A stretch of 20,216 bases of DNA from Mesonia sediminis (GTDB taxonomy: Bacteria > Bacteroidota > Bacteroidia > Flavobacteriales > Flavobacteriaceae), in assembly GCF_042684705.1 (NCBI RefSeq), contig NZ_JBHULZ010000033.1, forward strand, positions 1 to 20,216, written 5' to 3'. How positions within the stretch are numbered: position 1 is the first letter of the stretch; each line of letters begins with the position of its first letter. Shown here piece after piece: positions 5,567 to 14,600 of the stretch. The notes under the pieces were generated by a model. It worked only from the letters and a program-made list of their open reading frames with translations, was not told the DNA's origin and did not search any database. Made by a program: the position numbers and the translations under genes.

Positions 5567-5981
5567 TATACGGTTTTTTATCCTAAGACTTCTTTCCGGC
5601 CTAGCCGCAACTACCCAGTAAAAATAAAATTACTTCTTATTTTCGGTATTTACAAAAAAACAAGTCCTGCTAAATCGCTTTAATTGAACATTTCTTTTCC
5701 TGTTTTATTCAGATTACTTGTTCCTTAAATGGCAAATCTTGAATTTATTTGCCAGTATGCAACTATTTATAAAATAGAGTTTTATAATTTGCAGATGCGG
5801 CTGAAGGTCGGTTATTAGTGACTTAGGCCGTGAATAGAACACCTTAAGCAATTGCTTACAACCGTTTGAAAACGAATGTAAGCACAAGCAATTGGTTACC
5901 AACCGATTAAAAACAATCAAGCGTCTCATCTTTGTACCGTTGACAAACAACACATTTATTAATCATTTAAAACTTTATACT
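5567..5981. other. Intergenic region upstream of ssb (415 bp)
   Basis: This stretch separates the divergent small-protein operon (minus strand) and ssb (plus strand) and must carry the promoters of both. No convincing protein or RNA gene is seen. It contains a 40-bp-period direct repeat at 5846-5916. CATCTTTG at 5927-5934 is a one-mismatch -7 box for ssb, without a clear -33 partner. Confidence 0.5.
5846..5916. repeat. Two-copy direct repeat, 40 bp period, upstream of ssb
   Basis: AAGCAATTGCTTACAACCG at 5846-5864 is repeated as AAGCAATTGGTTACCAACCG at 5886-5905. The similarity continues (TTTGAAAACGAA against ATTAAAAACAA). AAGCAATTGCTT in the first copy is itself a perfect palindrome. It could be a duplicated operator or simply a local duplication. 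Confidence 0.6.
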
Positions 5982-6320
5982 ATGAACGCTTTTAAAAACA
6001 GAATTCAGTTAATGGGAAACTTAGGTAATGATCCCGAAATCGTAAATTTAGAAACCGGTAAAAAGCTAGCCAAATTTTCATTGGCGACCAATGAGACCTA
6101 CAAAAATGCTAGGGGCGAAAAAGTAACCGATACCCAATGGCATAACGTTGTTGCCTGGGGTGGTGTGGCCGATATTATCGAGAACTATTGCAAAAAAGGA
6201 AATGAGCTAATGTTGCAAGGTAAGCTAACCAACCGCTCGTATGAGAATGCAGCAGGAGAAAAGCGATACATTACCGAGGTGGTTGCACAAGAGGTGTTGC
6301 TGATGGGTAAAAAAGCATAA
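5982..6320 (+). CDS. ssb: Single-stranded DNA-binding protein, short form without acidic tail
   Basis: This 112-residue OB-fold protein coats single-stranded DNA in replication and repair. It has the SSB hallmarks: NRIQLMGNLGNDPEI (residues 5-19), KFSLATNE, TQWHNVVAWGGVADIIENYC (about 50-69), KGNELMLQGKL and the C-terminal strand ITEVVAQEVLLMGKK. It stops straight after the OB fold, so the usual disordered linker and acidic partner-binding tip (DDDIPF-like) are missing. This makes it a short SSB paralogue rather than the canonical replicative form. ATG 5982 is preferred over an upstream in-frame start at 5892 because the protein begins at the normal family position there. A strong terminator follows at 6352-6389. 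Confidence 0.93.
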   Translation: MNAFKNRIQLMGNLGNDPEIVNLETGKKLAKFSLATNETYKNARGEKVTDTQWHNVVAWGGVADIIENYCKKGNELMLQGKLTNRSYENAAGEKRYITEVVAQEVLLMGKKA

Positions 6321-6351
6321 AACCACCTTACACGCTCGAATAAAATTATTA

Positions 6352-6389
6352 AATAAGGATGTTCTTTTTAAAAGGCATCCTTATTTTTT
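6352..6389 (+). terminator. Intrinsic terminator of ssb
   Basis: AATAAGGATG (6352-6361) pairs perfectly with CATCCTTATT (6376-6385), followed by a T run on the plus strand. It also argues against an upstream start at 6359 for the following CBS gene. Confidence 0.85.
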
Positions 6390-6448
6390 GTTTTAATAAC
6401 TCAATTAAAATGCTTATATTCAGTTGTTTAAATTTAAAAAATGATGTT

Positions 6449-6922
6449 ATGGGTATTAAAAGCTTTCAAGGTAAAATGATAGGAGATACGGGGGTAAATC
6501 CCGAAAAGATAGAAGTCCGTGACTTTATGATTCGGGAGGTGATTTATTTTCACGAGCGGGAGCATATTTTTGAGGTGATGCAAAAAATGATTCAATACAA
6601 TATTTCGGGAGGCCCTGTGGTAGATGATCAACACCAGTTGGTTGGGGTTATTTCTGAGGGTGATTGTATCAAACAATTATCTGAATCGCGCTATTACAAT
6701 CAGCCGCTCGAAGGCGTTTTAGTTAGTGATTATATGATTAAAGAGGTTGAGACCGTTGCTCCCGATATGCATTTATTCGATTTAGCGCAAAAGTTTTTAA
6801 ATTTAAAGTTGAGGCGTTTCCCGGTTTGTGAAAATCAAAAATTAATCGGTTTGGTGAGTCAGCGTAACGTACTAGATACAGCTTTGGCTTTACACGGCCA
6901 TACTTGGCAACGACCGGCCTAA
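6449..6922 (+). CDS. Two-CBS-domain protein
   Basis: From ATG 6449 the product is 157 residues and consists almost wholly of a tandem pair of CBS motifs. The first spans about residues 22-80 (VRDFMIREVIYFHEREHIFEV ... SGGPVVDDQHQLVGVISEGD), the second about 90-150 (VSDYMIKEVETVAPDMHLFD ... RRFPVCENQKLIGLVSQRN). Each has the usual G.(L/I)VG(V/L)(I/V)S.(G/R) core. Such stand-alone pairs bind adenine nucleotides and act as energy or redox sensors; the partner cannot be read from the sequence. The frame is open further upstream to 6359, but that region overlaps the ssb terminator, so 6449 is chosen. The gene meets the deacetylase gene tail to tail with a 2-bp gap. Confidence 0.88.
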   Translation: MGIKSFQGKMIGDTGVNPEKIEVRDFMIREVIYFHEREHIFEVMQKMIQYNISGGPVVDDQHQLVGVISEGDCIKQLSESRYYNQPLEGVLVSDYMIKEVETVAPDMHLFDLAQKFLNLKLRRFPVCENQKLIGLVSQRNVLDTALALHGHTWQRPA

Positions 6923-6924
6923 GC

Positions 6925-7827
6925 TTAATAATATATTGCTTGAACAAGTTTAAAGGTATTGGCATGTGCATTTACAATATGTTTGATGGCCGGAGAATAG
7001 CCTCCGCCCATACTAATTTCTACCGGTAAATTACGGGCCTTTAATTGTTCTAATACCATTTGGTCACGCATTTTACAGCCGGCTTGGCTAAGGCTTAGTT
7101 TTCCTAGCTTATCGGTGGCTAATACGTCTACGCCACTCAGATAAAAAACAAAATCGGGTTGCACTTGATCTAACAATTGTGGTAGCTTTTCTTTTAAAAT
7201 TTGTAAATAGGCATCATCTCCCGTGTCATTAGGCAAAGCGATATCCAAATCACTTTTTTCTTTTTTAAACGGATAGTTTTTTTCGCCATGCATAGAGAAA
7301 GTAAATACACGCTTTTCATTTTCAAATATTTTAGCGGTTCCGTTGCCTTGGTGTACGTCTAAATCGATGATTAAAATTTGTTGTGCTAGTTGGTGGTTGA
7401 GTAGGTATTGAGCGGCTATCGCTTGATCGTTGAGCATACAAAAGCCCTCTGCACTATCCGCGTAAGCGTGATGGGTGCCGCCTGCAATATTCATACCTAC
7501 CCCTTGCTTTAAAGCGTGTAGGCTGGCTTGCAAAGTACCTGCAGCAATTAAAAGCTCTCTGTTAACTAAGCTTCTTGATAAAGGAAAACCGCTTTTGCGG
7601 ATTTGTTTTTGGGTAAATTTTAAATTTAAGAAGTCATAAAAATACTCGGCATCGTGCACCGCCAAAAAATGCTTATGATTGATGGCTTGAGGCTCAAAAA
7701 AATGCTTTTGCTCTACTATACCTTCACGTAGTAGTTGTTGAGGTAATAGTTCATACTTTGCCATAGGGAAACGGTGTTTGGGCGGCAGTTCTTGAACATA
7801 ACAAGGGGCGAAGGCAATTTGTAACAT
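6925..7827 (-). CDS. AcuC-like class I/II histone-deacetylase-family hydrolase
   Basis: This 300-residue zinc-dependent amidohydrolase belongs to the deacetylase family that in bacteria acts on acetyl-lysine (AcuC), acetylpolyamines or similar substrates. Visible active-site parts are the His pair in AGGTHHAYADSAEGFC (H119, H120), zinc ligands D157 and H159 in DLDVHQGNGT, the third ligand D239 in SGVDVLATDKLG, and the catalytic Tyr in GGGY (Y277). All key residues are present. ATG 7827 gives the family N-terminus (MLQIAFAPCYVQ... HRFPMAKYELL); the frame extends to 7875 but the extra 16 residues have no counterpart in the family. It is the last minus-strand gene of the serS side and abuts the CBS gene convergently. 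Substrate unknown. Confidence 0.92.
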   Translation of the reverse strand: MLQIAFAPCYVQELPPKHRFPMAKYELLPQQLLREGIVEQKHFFEPQAINHKHFLAVHDAEYFYDFLNLKFTQKQIRKSGFPLSRSLVNRELLIAAGTLQASLHALKQGVGMNIAGGTHHAYADSAEGFCMLNDQAIAAQYLLNHQLAQQILIIDLDVHQGNGTAKIFENEKRVFTFSMHGEKNYPFKKEKSDLDIALPNDTGDDAYLQILKEKLPQLLDQVQPDFVFYLSGVDVLATDKLGKLSLSQAGCKMRDQMVLEQLKARNLPVEISMGGGYSPAIKHIVNAHANTFKLVQAIYY

Positions 7828-7900
7828 AGTAGGCCAGGTTATTTTATAGGCTCTAAAATAGGCAATCTGGCGCAAGTTAACACATCACAAACAGCGAACA

Positions 7901-7984
7901 ATGCTTAAAAATTTCTTTATGAAAATAATCGTGGAGGTAAAAAAACCGTTTAAAAAGAAAAAGAGAACACGTGTTTTAGCTTAA
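7901..7984 (+). CDS. Possible 27-aa basic micropeptide upstream of the deacetylase gene
   Basis: A short plus-strand frame (ATG 7901, TAA 7982-7984) encodes MLKNFFMKIIVEVKKPFKKK followed by KRTRVLA. It would be a strongly basic peptide. It overlaps the left arm of the long inverted repeat at 7944-8038, so the arm itself could explain the lysine codons (A-rich DNA). There is no supporting promoter. The call is tentative. Confidence 0.2.
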   Translation: MLKNFFMKIIVEVKKPFKKKKRTRVLA

Positions 7985-8038
7985 CCAAAATTGGTTTAGG
8001 CTTTTACAACTTAATTTCTTTTCGCTTTTTAAACGGTT
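7944..8038 (-). terminator. Large nested stem structure downstream of serS, probable terminator
   Basis: A perfect 14-bp inverted repeat, AACCGTTTAAAAAG (7944-7957) and CTTTTTAAACGGTT (8025-8038), encloses a second hairpin AGCTTAACCA/TTGGTTTAGGCT at 7978-8002. Read from serS on the minus strand, the outer stem is followed by a run of seven T, as in an intrinsic terminator. The ~67-bp spacer is unusually long, so a structured RNA or small RNA is an alternative. Confidence 0.5.
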
Positions 8039-8058
8039 GATAAATGTAGCCGACTTAT

Positions 8059-9330
8059 TTAGTCTATAATATCAAAACCAGTATAAGGCACCAATACTTC
8101 TGGTATTTTTATTCCTTCTGGGGTTTGGTAGTTCTCTAAAAGACCCGCCAGTACTCGAGGTAAAGCAAGCGAACTTCCGTTTAGCGTATGCACTAATTCT
8201 TTTTCGCCTTGACTGTTTTTATAACGCACTTTTAGTCGGTTGGCCTGAAAATCTTCAAAATTTGATACCGAAGAAATTTCTAACCAGCGGTCTTGAGCGG
8301 TAGAAAACAATTCAAAATCATAGGTTAAAGCCGAGGTGAACCCTAAATCGCCTCCGCAAAGGCGCAGTATGCGGTAAGGTAATTTTAATTCTTTTAAGAT
8401 GTCTTTTACGTGTTCTACCATTTGGTCTAATACGGCATAGGATTCGCTAGGTTTTACTAGATTAACCAACTCTACCTTATCAAATTGGTGCAAACGGTTT
8501 AAACCTCGCACGTGAGCTCCATAAGATCCAGCTTCGCGTCTAAAGCAAGGGGTAAAAGCTGTACACTGTATGGGCAGATCTTTATCGGTTAATAAATCAC
8601 CACGAAACATATTGGTTAGGGGAACCTCAGAAGTAGGAATTAAATACAAATCGTCGTTTTGCACGTGGTACATTTGTCCTTCTTTATCGGGCAATTGCCC
8701 CGTACCGTAGCCCGAAGCTTCATTTACCACCAAAGGCACTTGGTATTCGGTGTAACCGGCCTCAATATTTTTGTCTAGAAAGTAAGTGATTAAAGCGCGT
8801 TGTAAACGTGCACCTTTACCTTTGTAAATTGGGAAACCAGCGCCAGTAACTTTGTTGCCGAGCTCAAAATCTATCAAGTCATACTTTTTAGCCAGCTCCC
8901 AATGGGGTAGCTTGCCTTCGTGCAACTGTGGCACTTCACCTGCTGTAAAGATGCACTCGTTGTCTTCTTCAGACTTTCCTGCGGGCACACTCTCGTGTGG
9001 TATGTTGGGTATGTTGTATAATCTTTCTTGTAAAGCTTCTTGAGTGCTTTGTAGCAAATCGGTAAGTTGTTTAGACTCTTCTTTAAGACCTGCCGTTTGC
9101 TCTTTCACCTTGTTGGCTTTTTGGTGCTCACCCGATTTAAAAAGCATGCCTATTTCTTTGGATAAACGGTTCGATTCGGCCAGTACTTTGTCTAATTGGG
9201 TTTGTGTAGATCTTCTGGTTTCATCAAGTTGTAAAACCTCTTCAAAAATAGCGGAAGCATCAAAATTTCTTTTGGCTAAAGCCGCAATAAATTTTTCTTT
9301 GTTTTCTCGGATTTGAGCAACAATAAGCAT
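8059..9330 (-). CDS. serS: Seryl-tRNA synthetase
   Basis: This 423-residue class II aminoacyl-tRNA synthetase attaches serine to tRNA-Ser, and the length is normal for bacteria. The N-terminal ~110 residues form the antiparallel coiled-coil arm that grips the tRNA long variable loop (Lys/Glu/Gln-rich, about 30-100). The catalytic core shows the TSE serine loop PTSEVPLTN (232-240), motif 2 FRREAGSYG (263-271) with RGLNRLHQF, and motif 3 LNGSSLALPRVLAGLLEN (383-400). No defect is seen. The start ATG 9330 gives the family N-terminus (MLIVAQIRENKE). It lies 55 bp downstream of the HTTM gene but has its own promoter box at 9362-9369. Confidence 0.97.
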   Translation of the reverse strand: MLIVAQIRENKEKFIAALAKRNFDASAIFEEVLQLDETRRSTQTQLDKVLAESNRLSKEIGMLFKSGEHQKANKVKEQTAGLKEESKQLTDLLQSTQEALQERLYNIPNIPHESVPAGKSEEDNECIFTAGEVPQLHEGKLPHWELAKKYDLIDFELGNKVTGAGFPIYKGKGARLQRALITYFLDKNIEAGYTEYQVPLVVNEASGYGTGQLPDKEGQMYHVQNDDLYLIPTSEVPLTNMFRGDLLTDKDLPIQCTAFTPCFRREAGSYGAHVRGLNRLHQFDKVELVNLVKPSESYAVLDQMVEHVKDILKELKLPYRILRLCGGDLGFTSALTYDFELFSTAQDRWLEISSVSNFEDFQANRLKVRYKNSQGEKELVHTLNGSSLALPRVLAGLLENYQTPEGIKIPEVLVPYTGFDIID

Positions 9331-9361
9331 AATCAGATTTTTTATCGATTTATAGAATAAG

Positions 9362-9369
9362 CAAATGTA
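9362..9369 (-). promoter_or_regulatory. serS promoter -7 box (TACATTTG)
   Basis: A perfect minus-strand TAnnTTTG in the 55-bp gap ahead of serS; the start of transcription would be about 25 nt upstream of the ATG. The -33 region is weak. Confidence 0.5.
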
Positions 9370-9385
9370 GTATAAAAGCCTAAAA

Positions 9386-10699
9386 TTACAGATTTTGCGG
9401 TAACAAAATCCAAGTATTATGTTTAAAATAATTCCAATCCGCGGCAGCTAAGTCGACCTCCGGATTGATTAAAGGCGTATACGAACCCTTATTCACCCGA
9501 ATGCCACAGCGTACAAATACTTGTACCTCTTTTCCCTGTTGGGCGTAATCACGAGCAATGCGTTGGGCGAACTGCCAAATGATATCGGGCTTGGTAGTGG
9601 CTTGACGCATTTGCTTAGGGGTAAGGTATTTTGCTTTGTTAATGATTGTTTTTTCTCCTGTTTTGGTGTCAACTACCGTGTAAGTGGCGTGGCCGCTTTT
9701 GGTGCGCAACATCATGCGCCAACTCATACGGTGGCCTTCTTCTGTGTACAAAACATCTCCGGGTATAAACCAATGCCTTAGAGGCAAGCCTATTTGGCAA
9801 ATAAACCAAACCACTATAAAAAGTTGAAATGCACCGGCGTAATTAGGCACTTGAATGGCTTTTTCTTGGTAAAAATCTTTTTTCTTTAAAAACCAGCGAT
9901 GGACTTTTTCGGCTGGAAAGAAAAATAGACTAAAAGCTAATGAAAGATAGGGGAATATTCCTATTTGAAATACAATGCTGTTGAAAAGATGAAAAAAAAC
10001 AGAGAAGAAAAAGATATACTTTCGTGTGGGCTTATACAACAGTAAAGGAACTACTAGTAGGTCGAACAATATACCAAAATAGGCAATCACATAATGCGTC
10101 CATTTTTGCTGTAAAATATCGCCTACAATATAGTAGTGGGCTTTTCCTGCCATTAAAATTTCGGGAACTTTGGCTTGTAACCAATCGGGATATATTTTCG
10201 CCAAAGCGGCGTAGGTATAAACGATGAATAATTGCAAAATGATAAAAACATTTACCCAGTTGGGCATGGCATTGCTTCTTAAACTTGGGTTGCGTTTGGC
10301 GTCGATAGAAGCATAAGCATTGGCAGGGACCAGGAGCATAAATATACAAATGAGAATAAGCAGGTAATAATGATTGTTGTAACTTGATTTTTGCATCAAA
10401 TAACTCAACGTCCACAGCAAGGTATACCCCCCCATGCTCCAGCGGTATTTGTAGCCCAAACACACCATAAGTCCCAAGCTACCCATAAGCAAGTAATAGC
10501 CATACATAAAGGGGCCAACGAATACCTGCAAAAAATCAAAACCAATAAAATTAAAGGTAAATTGAGGTTCTACAAAAACGCGTTTTACCCAACCCGTAGC
10601 AATCGCTCCCCAGGCTTCTAAGGTGATGAGTAGGCCAAAAATAATTCTAAAAACAATCAGTGCACTGTTGTCTACTTGTTTAAAAAGAAGCGTCTTCAT
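9386..10699 (-). CDS. HTTM / vitamin K-dependent gamma-carboxylase-like membrane protein
   Basis: This 437-residue integral membrane protein has the HTTM domain (about residues 1-280), with six or more hydrophobic segments, KSSYNNHYYLLILICIFMLL, and the conserved FHLFNSIVFQIGIFPYL. A soluble C-terminal domain follows from about residue 300 (HRMSWRMMLRTKSGHATYTV ... VFVRCGIRVNKGSYTPLINP). Relatives of animal vitamin K-dependent gamma-glutamyl carboxylase share this layout; the bacterial substrates are not established, so carboxylase activity should not be assumed. Its ATG (10699) lies 20 bp inside the 3' end of ribF, which implies translational coupling. It is followed by serS. Confidence 0.88.
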   Translation of the reverse strand: MKTLLFKQVDNSALIVFRIIFGLLITLEAWGAIATGWVKRVFVEPQFTFNFIGFDFLQVFVGPFMYGYYLLMGSLGLMVCLGYKYRWSMGGYTLLWTLSYLMQKSSYNNHYYLLILICIFMLLVPANAYASIDAKRNPSLRSNAMPNWVNVFIILQLFIVYTYAALAKIYPDWLQAKVPEILMAGKAHYYIVGDILQQKWTHYVIAYFGILFDLLVVPLLLYKPTRKYIFFFSVFFHLFNSIVFQIGIFPYLSLAFSLFFFPAEKVHRWFLKKKDFYQEKAIQVPNYAGAFQLFIVVWFICQIGLPLRHWFIPGDVLYTEEGHRMSWRMMLRTKSGHATYTVVDTKTGEKTIINKAKYLTPKQMRQATTKPDIIWQFAQRIARDYAQQGKEVQVFVRCGIRVNKGSYTPLINPEVDLAAADWNYFKHNTWILLPQNL

Positions 10700-11621
10700 A
10701 ATGGTGTTCTTTTAGGTAGGCCTGTGTGAATTCTAGATCGGCTTGCATGGCTTCTTTGAGTTTTTCAACAGATTCAAATTGTTTCTCTCCACGAATTCGG
10801 CTTAAAAACTCGATTTTTAATTTTTTACCATAAAGTGATTCCGACCAGTTTATAAAATAAGTTTCGATGGTTTGTTGGTCGCTGCCCACAGTAGGTTTAA
10901 AACCTATATTCATCATACCATACACATAATGCCCTTTAATTTTACTGCGAACAATATAAACACCAATTTTAGGGATGAGCTTATAAGTTTCTTCAACGGC
11001 TAAATTAGCGGTAGGAAAACCAAAACCTTTACCTTTACCATTGCCGTGAACCACTAATCCTTGTACAGAAAAGGGTCGGCCTAAGTAAATATTGGCCTTT
11101 TCAATATGTCCCATCTCAAGAGCTTTACGGATTTTTGTACTGCTTACCGCGACATCATCAATATCTTTTTTAGAAATCTCTTCAACTTCAAAACCATATT
11201 CTTTGCCCAATTTGCGTAAATCATGAATATCTGCAGCACGATTGCGTCCAAAATGATGGTCGTACCCGATGATCACTTTCTGAGCTTTCATTTTCTTAAC
11301 CAAGATTTGTTCAACATATTCTTGGGCGGTTAATCTTGAAAAATCTTTGGTGAACGGGTGTACGATAAAATAATCGATTCCTTCACTTTGAATCACCTCT
11401 TGCCGCTCGTTGATAGTTTGAATGAGCTTTATATCCATTTCTTTTTGTAAAACCATTCTAGGATGCGGAAAAAAAGTAAGCACAGCCGAAGCTAATTCTT
11501 CTTTTTTGGCAGACTCGATAAGGCGTTTTAGTATTTTCTGATGCCCAACGTGCACACCATCAAAAGTACCAATAGTAACCACAGTTGGCTGGTTTATTGT
11601 TAAATTATTAGCATCTTTCAT
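10680..11621 (-). CDS. ribF: Bifunctional riboflavin kinase / FAD synthetase
   Basis: This 313-residue enzyme phosphorylates riboflavin to FMN and adenylates FMN to FAD. The N-terminal FAD synthetase half carries the nucleotidyltransferase signature TIGTFDGVHVGHQKIL (about residues 16-31) and later VSSTKIRKAL (about 159-168). The C-terminal riboflavin kinase half (about 182-308) shows GRPFSVQGLVVHGNGKGKGF, GFPTANLAV and ETYFINWSESLYGKKLKIEF. Both active sites look complete and the length is standard. It is the first gene of a minus-strand series with the HTTM gene and serS, and is divergent from the metalloprotease gene across 68 bp. Confidence 0.96.
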   Translation of the reverse strand: MKDANNLTINQPTVVTIGTFDGVHVGHQKILKRLIESAKKEELASAVLTFFPHPRMVLQKEMDIKLIQTINERQEVIQSEGIDYFIVHPFTKDFSRLTAQEYVEQILVKKMKAQKVIIGYDHHFGRNRAADIHDLRKLGKEYGFEVEEISKKDIDDVAVSSTKIRKALEMGHIEKANIYLGRPFSVQGLVVHGNGKGKGFGFPTANLAVEETYKLIPKIGVYIVRSKIKGHYVYGMMNIGFKPTVGSDQQTIETYFINWSESLYGKKLKIEFLSRIRGEKQFESVEKLKEAMQADLEFTQAYLKEHHYEDASF

Positions 11622-11674
11622 GATAAAAAAGAATATATGTTTTAATTAACGCTGCTTATCTTGTAAATTAGTCG

Positions 11675-11682
11675 CAAAATTA
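11675..11682 (-). promoter_or_regulatory. Possible ribF -7 box (TAATTTTG)
   Basis: A minus-strand TAnnTTTG match in the 68-bp divergent spacer, about 54 bp ahead of the ribF ATG. No well-spaced -33 box is visible, so the call is weak. Confidence 0.3.
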
Positions 11683-11689
11683 AACAACT

Positions 11690-14600
11690 ATGAAAGCAAA
11701 TTTACGAGATGTTTTGAGCATACTTTGTATTTTTTTTAGTTTTTCTTTGTTTGCCCAAACCAATTACTGGAGCAAGGTAAACCAAGAAGAGCTTAGTCAA
11801 TTCGAAAAAATCAATCGAAAATCGCAACCCGATGGTTTTACCTTATACCAATTGGATTTGGATGCTTTAAAAAACAAATTAAAGAAAGCACCACAGCATA
11901 CGCAACAAGCCGCTCCTTTAATTCTAGAATTCCCTATGCCTAACGGCGAGATGGAGCAATTTAGCGTAGTTGAGTTTTCAATTATGGCCGAAGAGCTTCA
12001 AGCAAAATATCCTCAAATAAGAACATATAAAGCTAAAGGAATTGATGATCCTACCGCAAGTATGCGCTTTAGTGTCACTCCACAAGGATTTCATGCGATG
12101 AGTTTATCGGGAAAACGTATGGCGATGTACATCGATCCATATACCACTGATAGGGAGCATTATATTGTTTTTGCCCGAGAGGCTTTAAGCGGACAAGTAT
12201 CTGATTTTACTTGTTTTATGGATGAAGAGTCGTTAATACCCACTTTGGTACGCGGCGAAAGCCAGCAAACTATGGCCGCTAATGACAGTCAGTTGCGTAC
12301 TTATAGATTAGCGCTTTCTTGCACAGCCGAATACGGTAATATATTCGCTACTAGCACGGCTACAGCTAAAGCTGATATTCAAGCCCAAATGGCTGTAAGT
12401 ATTAACCGGGTGAATGAGATTTATGAGCGAGATCTGGCTATTACTTTACAGTTCATTCCCAATAACGATGCTTTGATCTATTTTGGTTCTACTTCTGCAG
12501 ACCCTTGGTCTAATGAATTTAATCAAACCACGCAAAACACTATTGATAATACCATAGGGAATGCCAATTATGATATTGGGCACAATTTCAATACCACTGG
12601 TGGTGGTAATGCGGGTTGTATAGGATGTGTATGTGTAAGCGGACAAAAAGGTAGCGCTTACACCGGTAGTAATAATCCGGTAGGTGATGCCTTTTATATC
12701 GATTATGTTGCCCACGAAATGGGGCATCAATTCGGTGGGTATCATACTATGAATATTTGTAGTCGTAGTGGAGACGGAACCACAGAAGTAGAGCCAGGAA
12801 GTGGAAGCTCCATAATGGGTTATGCAGGTATTTGTTCGCCAAATGTTCAAAATAATTCCGATGCTCACTTTAATTATGTGAATATTCGTGATATTGCCGA
12901 TAATATAAAAAACGGTCCGAGTAGCTCTTGTGCGCAGATTACTACTTTGGCCAATGCTGCTCCTGTAGCCGATGCAGGTTTAGACTATACCATACCAAAA
13001 TCTACTGCTTTTGTTTTAGAAGGTAGCGCTACAGATGTAGACGGTACGGCAAGCCTTACTTATAACTGGTCACAAAATGATCCAGAGCCTGCACCTGGTA
13101 ATGGGCAACCTCAACCTTCTTGGGTAGACGGGCCGCTATACCGGTCTATTTTACCTACCTCATCACCAAAACGTTATATGCCAAAATTGAGCGATGTAAT
13201 AGCGGGTAACTTAACCCCAACTTGGGAAGTAACACCTTCTGTAGGTAGGGAGTTGAACTTTGCGTTTACTGTACGTGATAATGCTAATACCTTTGCCAAT
13301 GGAATCGGGCAAACCGATACCGATTTGATGAAAGTTACCGTAGCTAATAATGCGGGTCCGTTTGTGGTTACTTCTCAAAATCAATCAGGGATAACCTGGA
13401 ATGTGGGAAGCTCGCAAACCATCACTTGGGATGTTGCCAATACAGATGTAGCCCCAGTTTCGGCAAACGAGGTAGATATTCTATTGAGTATTGATGGCGG
13501 ACAAAACTTTAATCAAGTGATTGCACAAAACCAGCCGAATACAGGAAATGCCTTAATAACCGTACCTAACGTAGGAAATGTAGCCAATGCCCGATTAATG
13601 GTAAAGGCCAGTAACTCTATTTTTTATGCGGTGAATACCACCAGTATTGCTATTCAAGAGGTAGATTATGTGTTATCTTTTAATTCAACTTTTCAAGAAG
13701 TTTGTTTGCCCAATACTGCTAATTACACGTTTACTTATAACACCTTTAATGGTTACAGCCAAAATACCACCTTTAGTGTGAGTAATTTACCAACGGGAGC
13801 CACCGCTACCTTTACTCCAAATGCGGCGAGCAGTACAGGTACACAGGTTGACTTAGCATTGAGCAATCTAAGTGGAGTAAGCGTAGGAGAATATACTTTT
13901 AATGTAAAAGCAACCTCAAATGGGGTAACTCAAGAATACCCATTGGTGCTTGGGGTATATGATAACAATGCGGTAACGCCTACTTTGCTTACACCTGCGC
14001 AAGGCGCTATTGATGTAGCAACCCCTAGTGTGCTTACTTGGAGTAATGAGAGTAATGCTTCTTCGTATCAATTGCAAATAGCCGAAGATGCTAATTTTAC
14101 CACCTTAGTGGTCGATGAGAGTTTAAGCGATAATAATTATACTTTTGCGGGTCAAAATGAAACAACTTACTACTGGCGAGTAAAAGCAACCAATGCATGT
14201 GCAGCATTCTCTTACTCTGCTGCCAATAGCTTTACTACAGAAGCTTGTGATATCTGTCCGTCTTCCGGCGACAGCCAATCGCCAGTTGCCATTACCGAGG
14301 TAAACTTTAATACCATCAATAATACATCAGGTAAGTCAGGAGGATATAGCGATTTTACGAGTTTGACCACTCAAGTTGACAAAGGACAAAGCTACACCTT
14401 AAGCGTTCGCGGTGATGCCGGAGGATCAAACTTTATTGCAGGAGTGTATGCTTATATAGATTGGAATCAAAACTGTGTTTTTGATGCGAATGAAAGATAT
14501 GATCTTGGCGGTGTAGTCGGTGCTAGCCAAAGTACCAATTCGCCAATAAATATTACTGTGCCTAATGATGCCGTAGAAGGATCAACAATTATGCGTGTGT

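Noticed and set aside
5714..5953. 79-codon minus-strand frame upstream of ssb
   Set aside because: The translation is Leu/Cys/Asn-rich with no recognisable fold. It runs across the direct repeat and overlaps the region that must hold the ssb promoter.
6359..6448. 30-residue N-terminal extension of the CBS protein
   Set aside because: It overlaps the ssb terminator hairpin and has no CBS-like content; the ATG at 6449 fits better.
7828..7875. 16-residue N-terminal extension of the deacetylase
   Set aside because: The family N-terminus begins at the methionine encoded at 7827; the extension has no counterpart.
10032..10463. 143-codon frame inside the HTTM gene in another frame
   Set aside because: The HTTM frame is longer and matches a known family; this frame is an out-of-frame shadow.
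12446..12868. 140-codon antisense frame inside the metalloprotease gene
   Set aside because: It lies opposite the zinc-site region of a clearly real gene, and its Thr/Ile-rich translation is typical of an antisense shadow.
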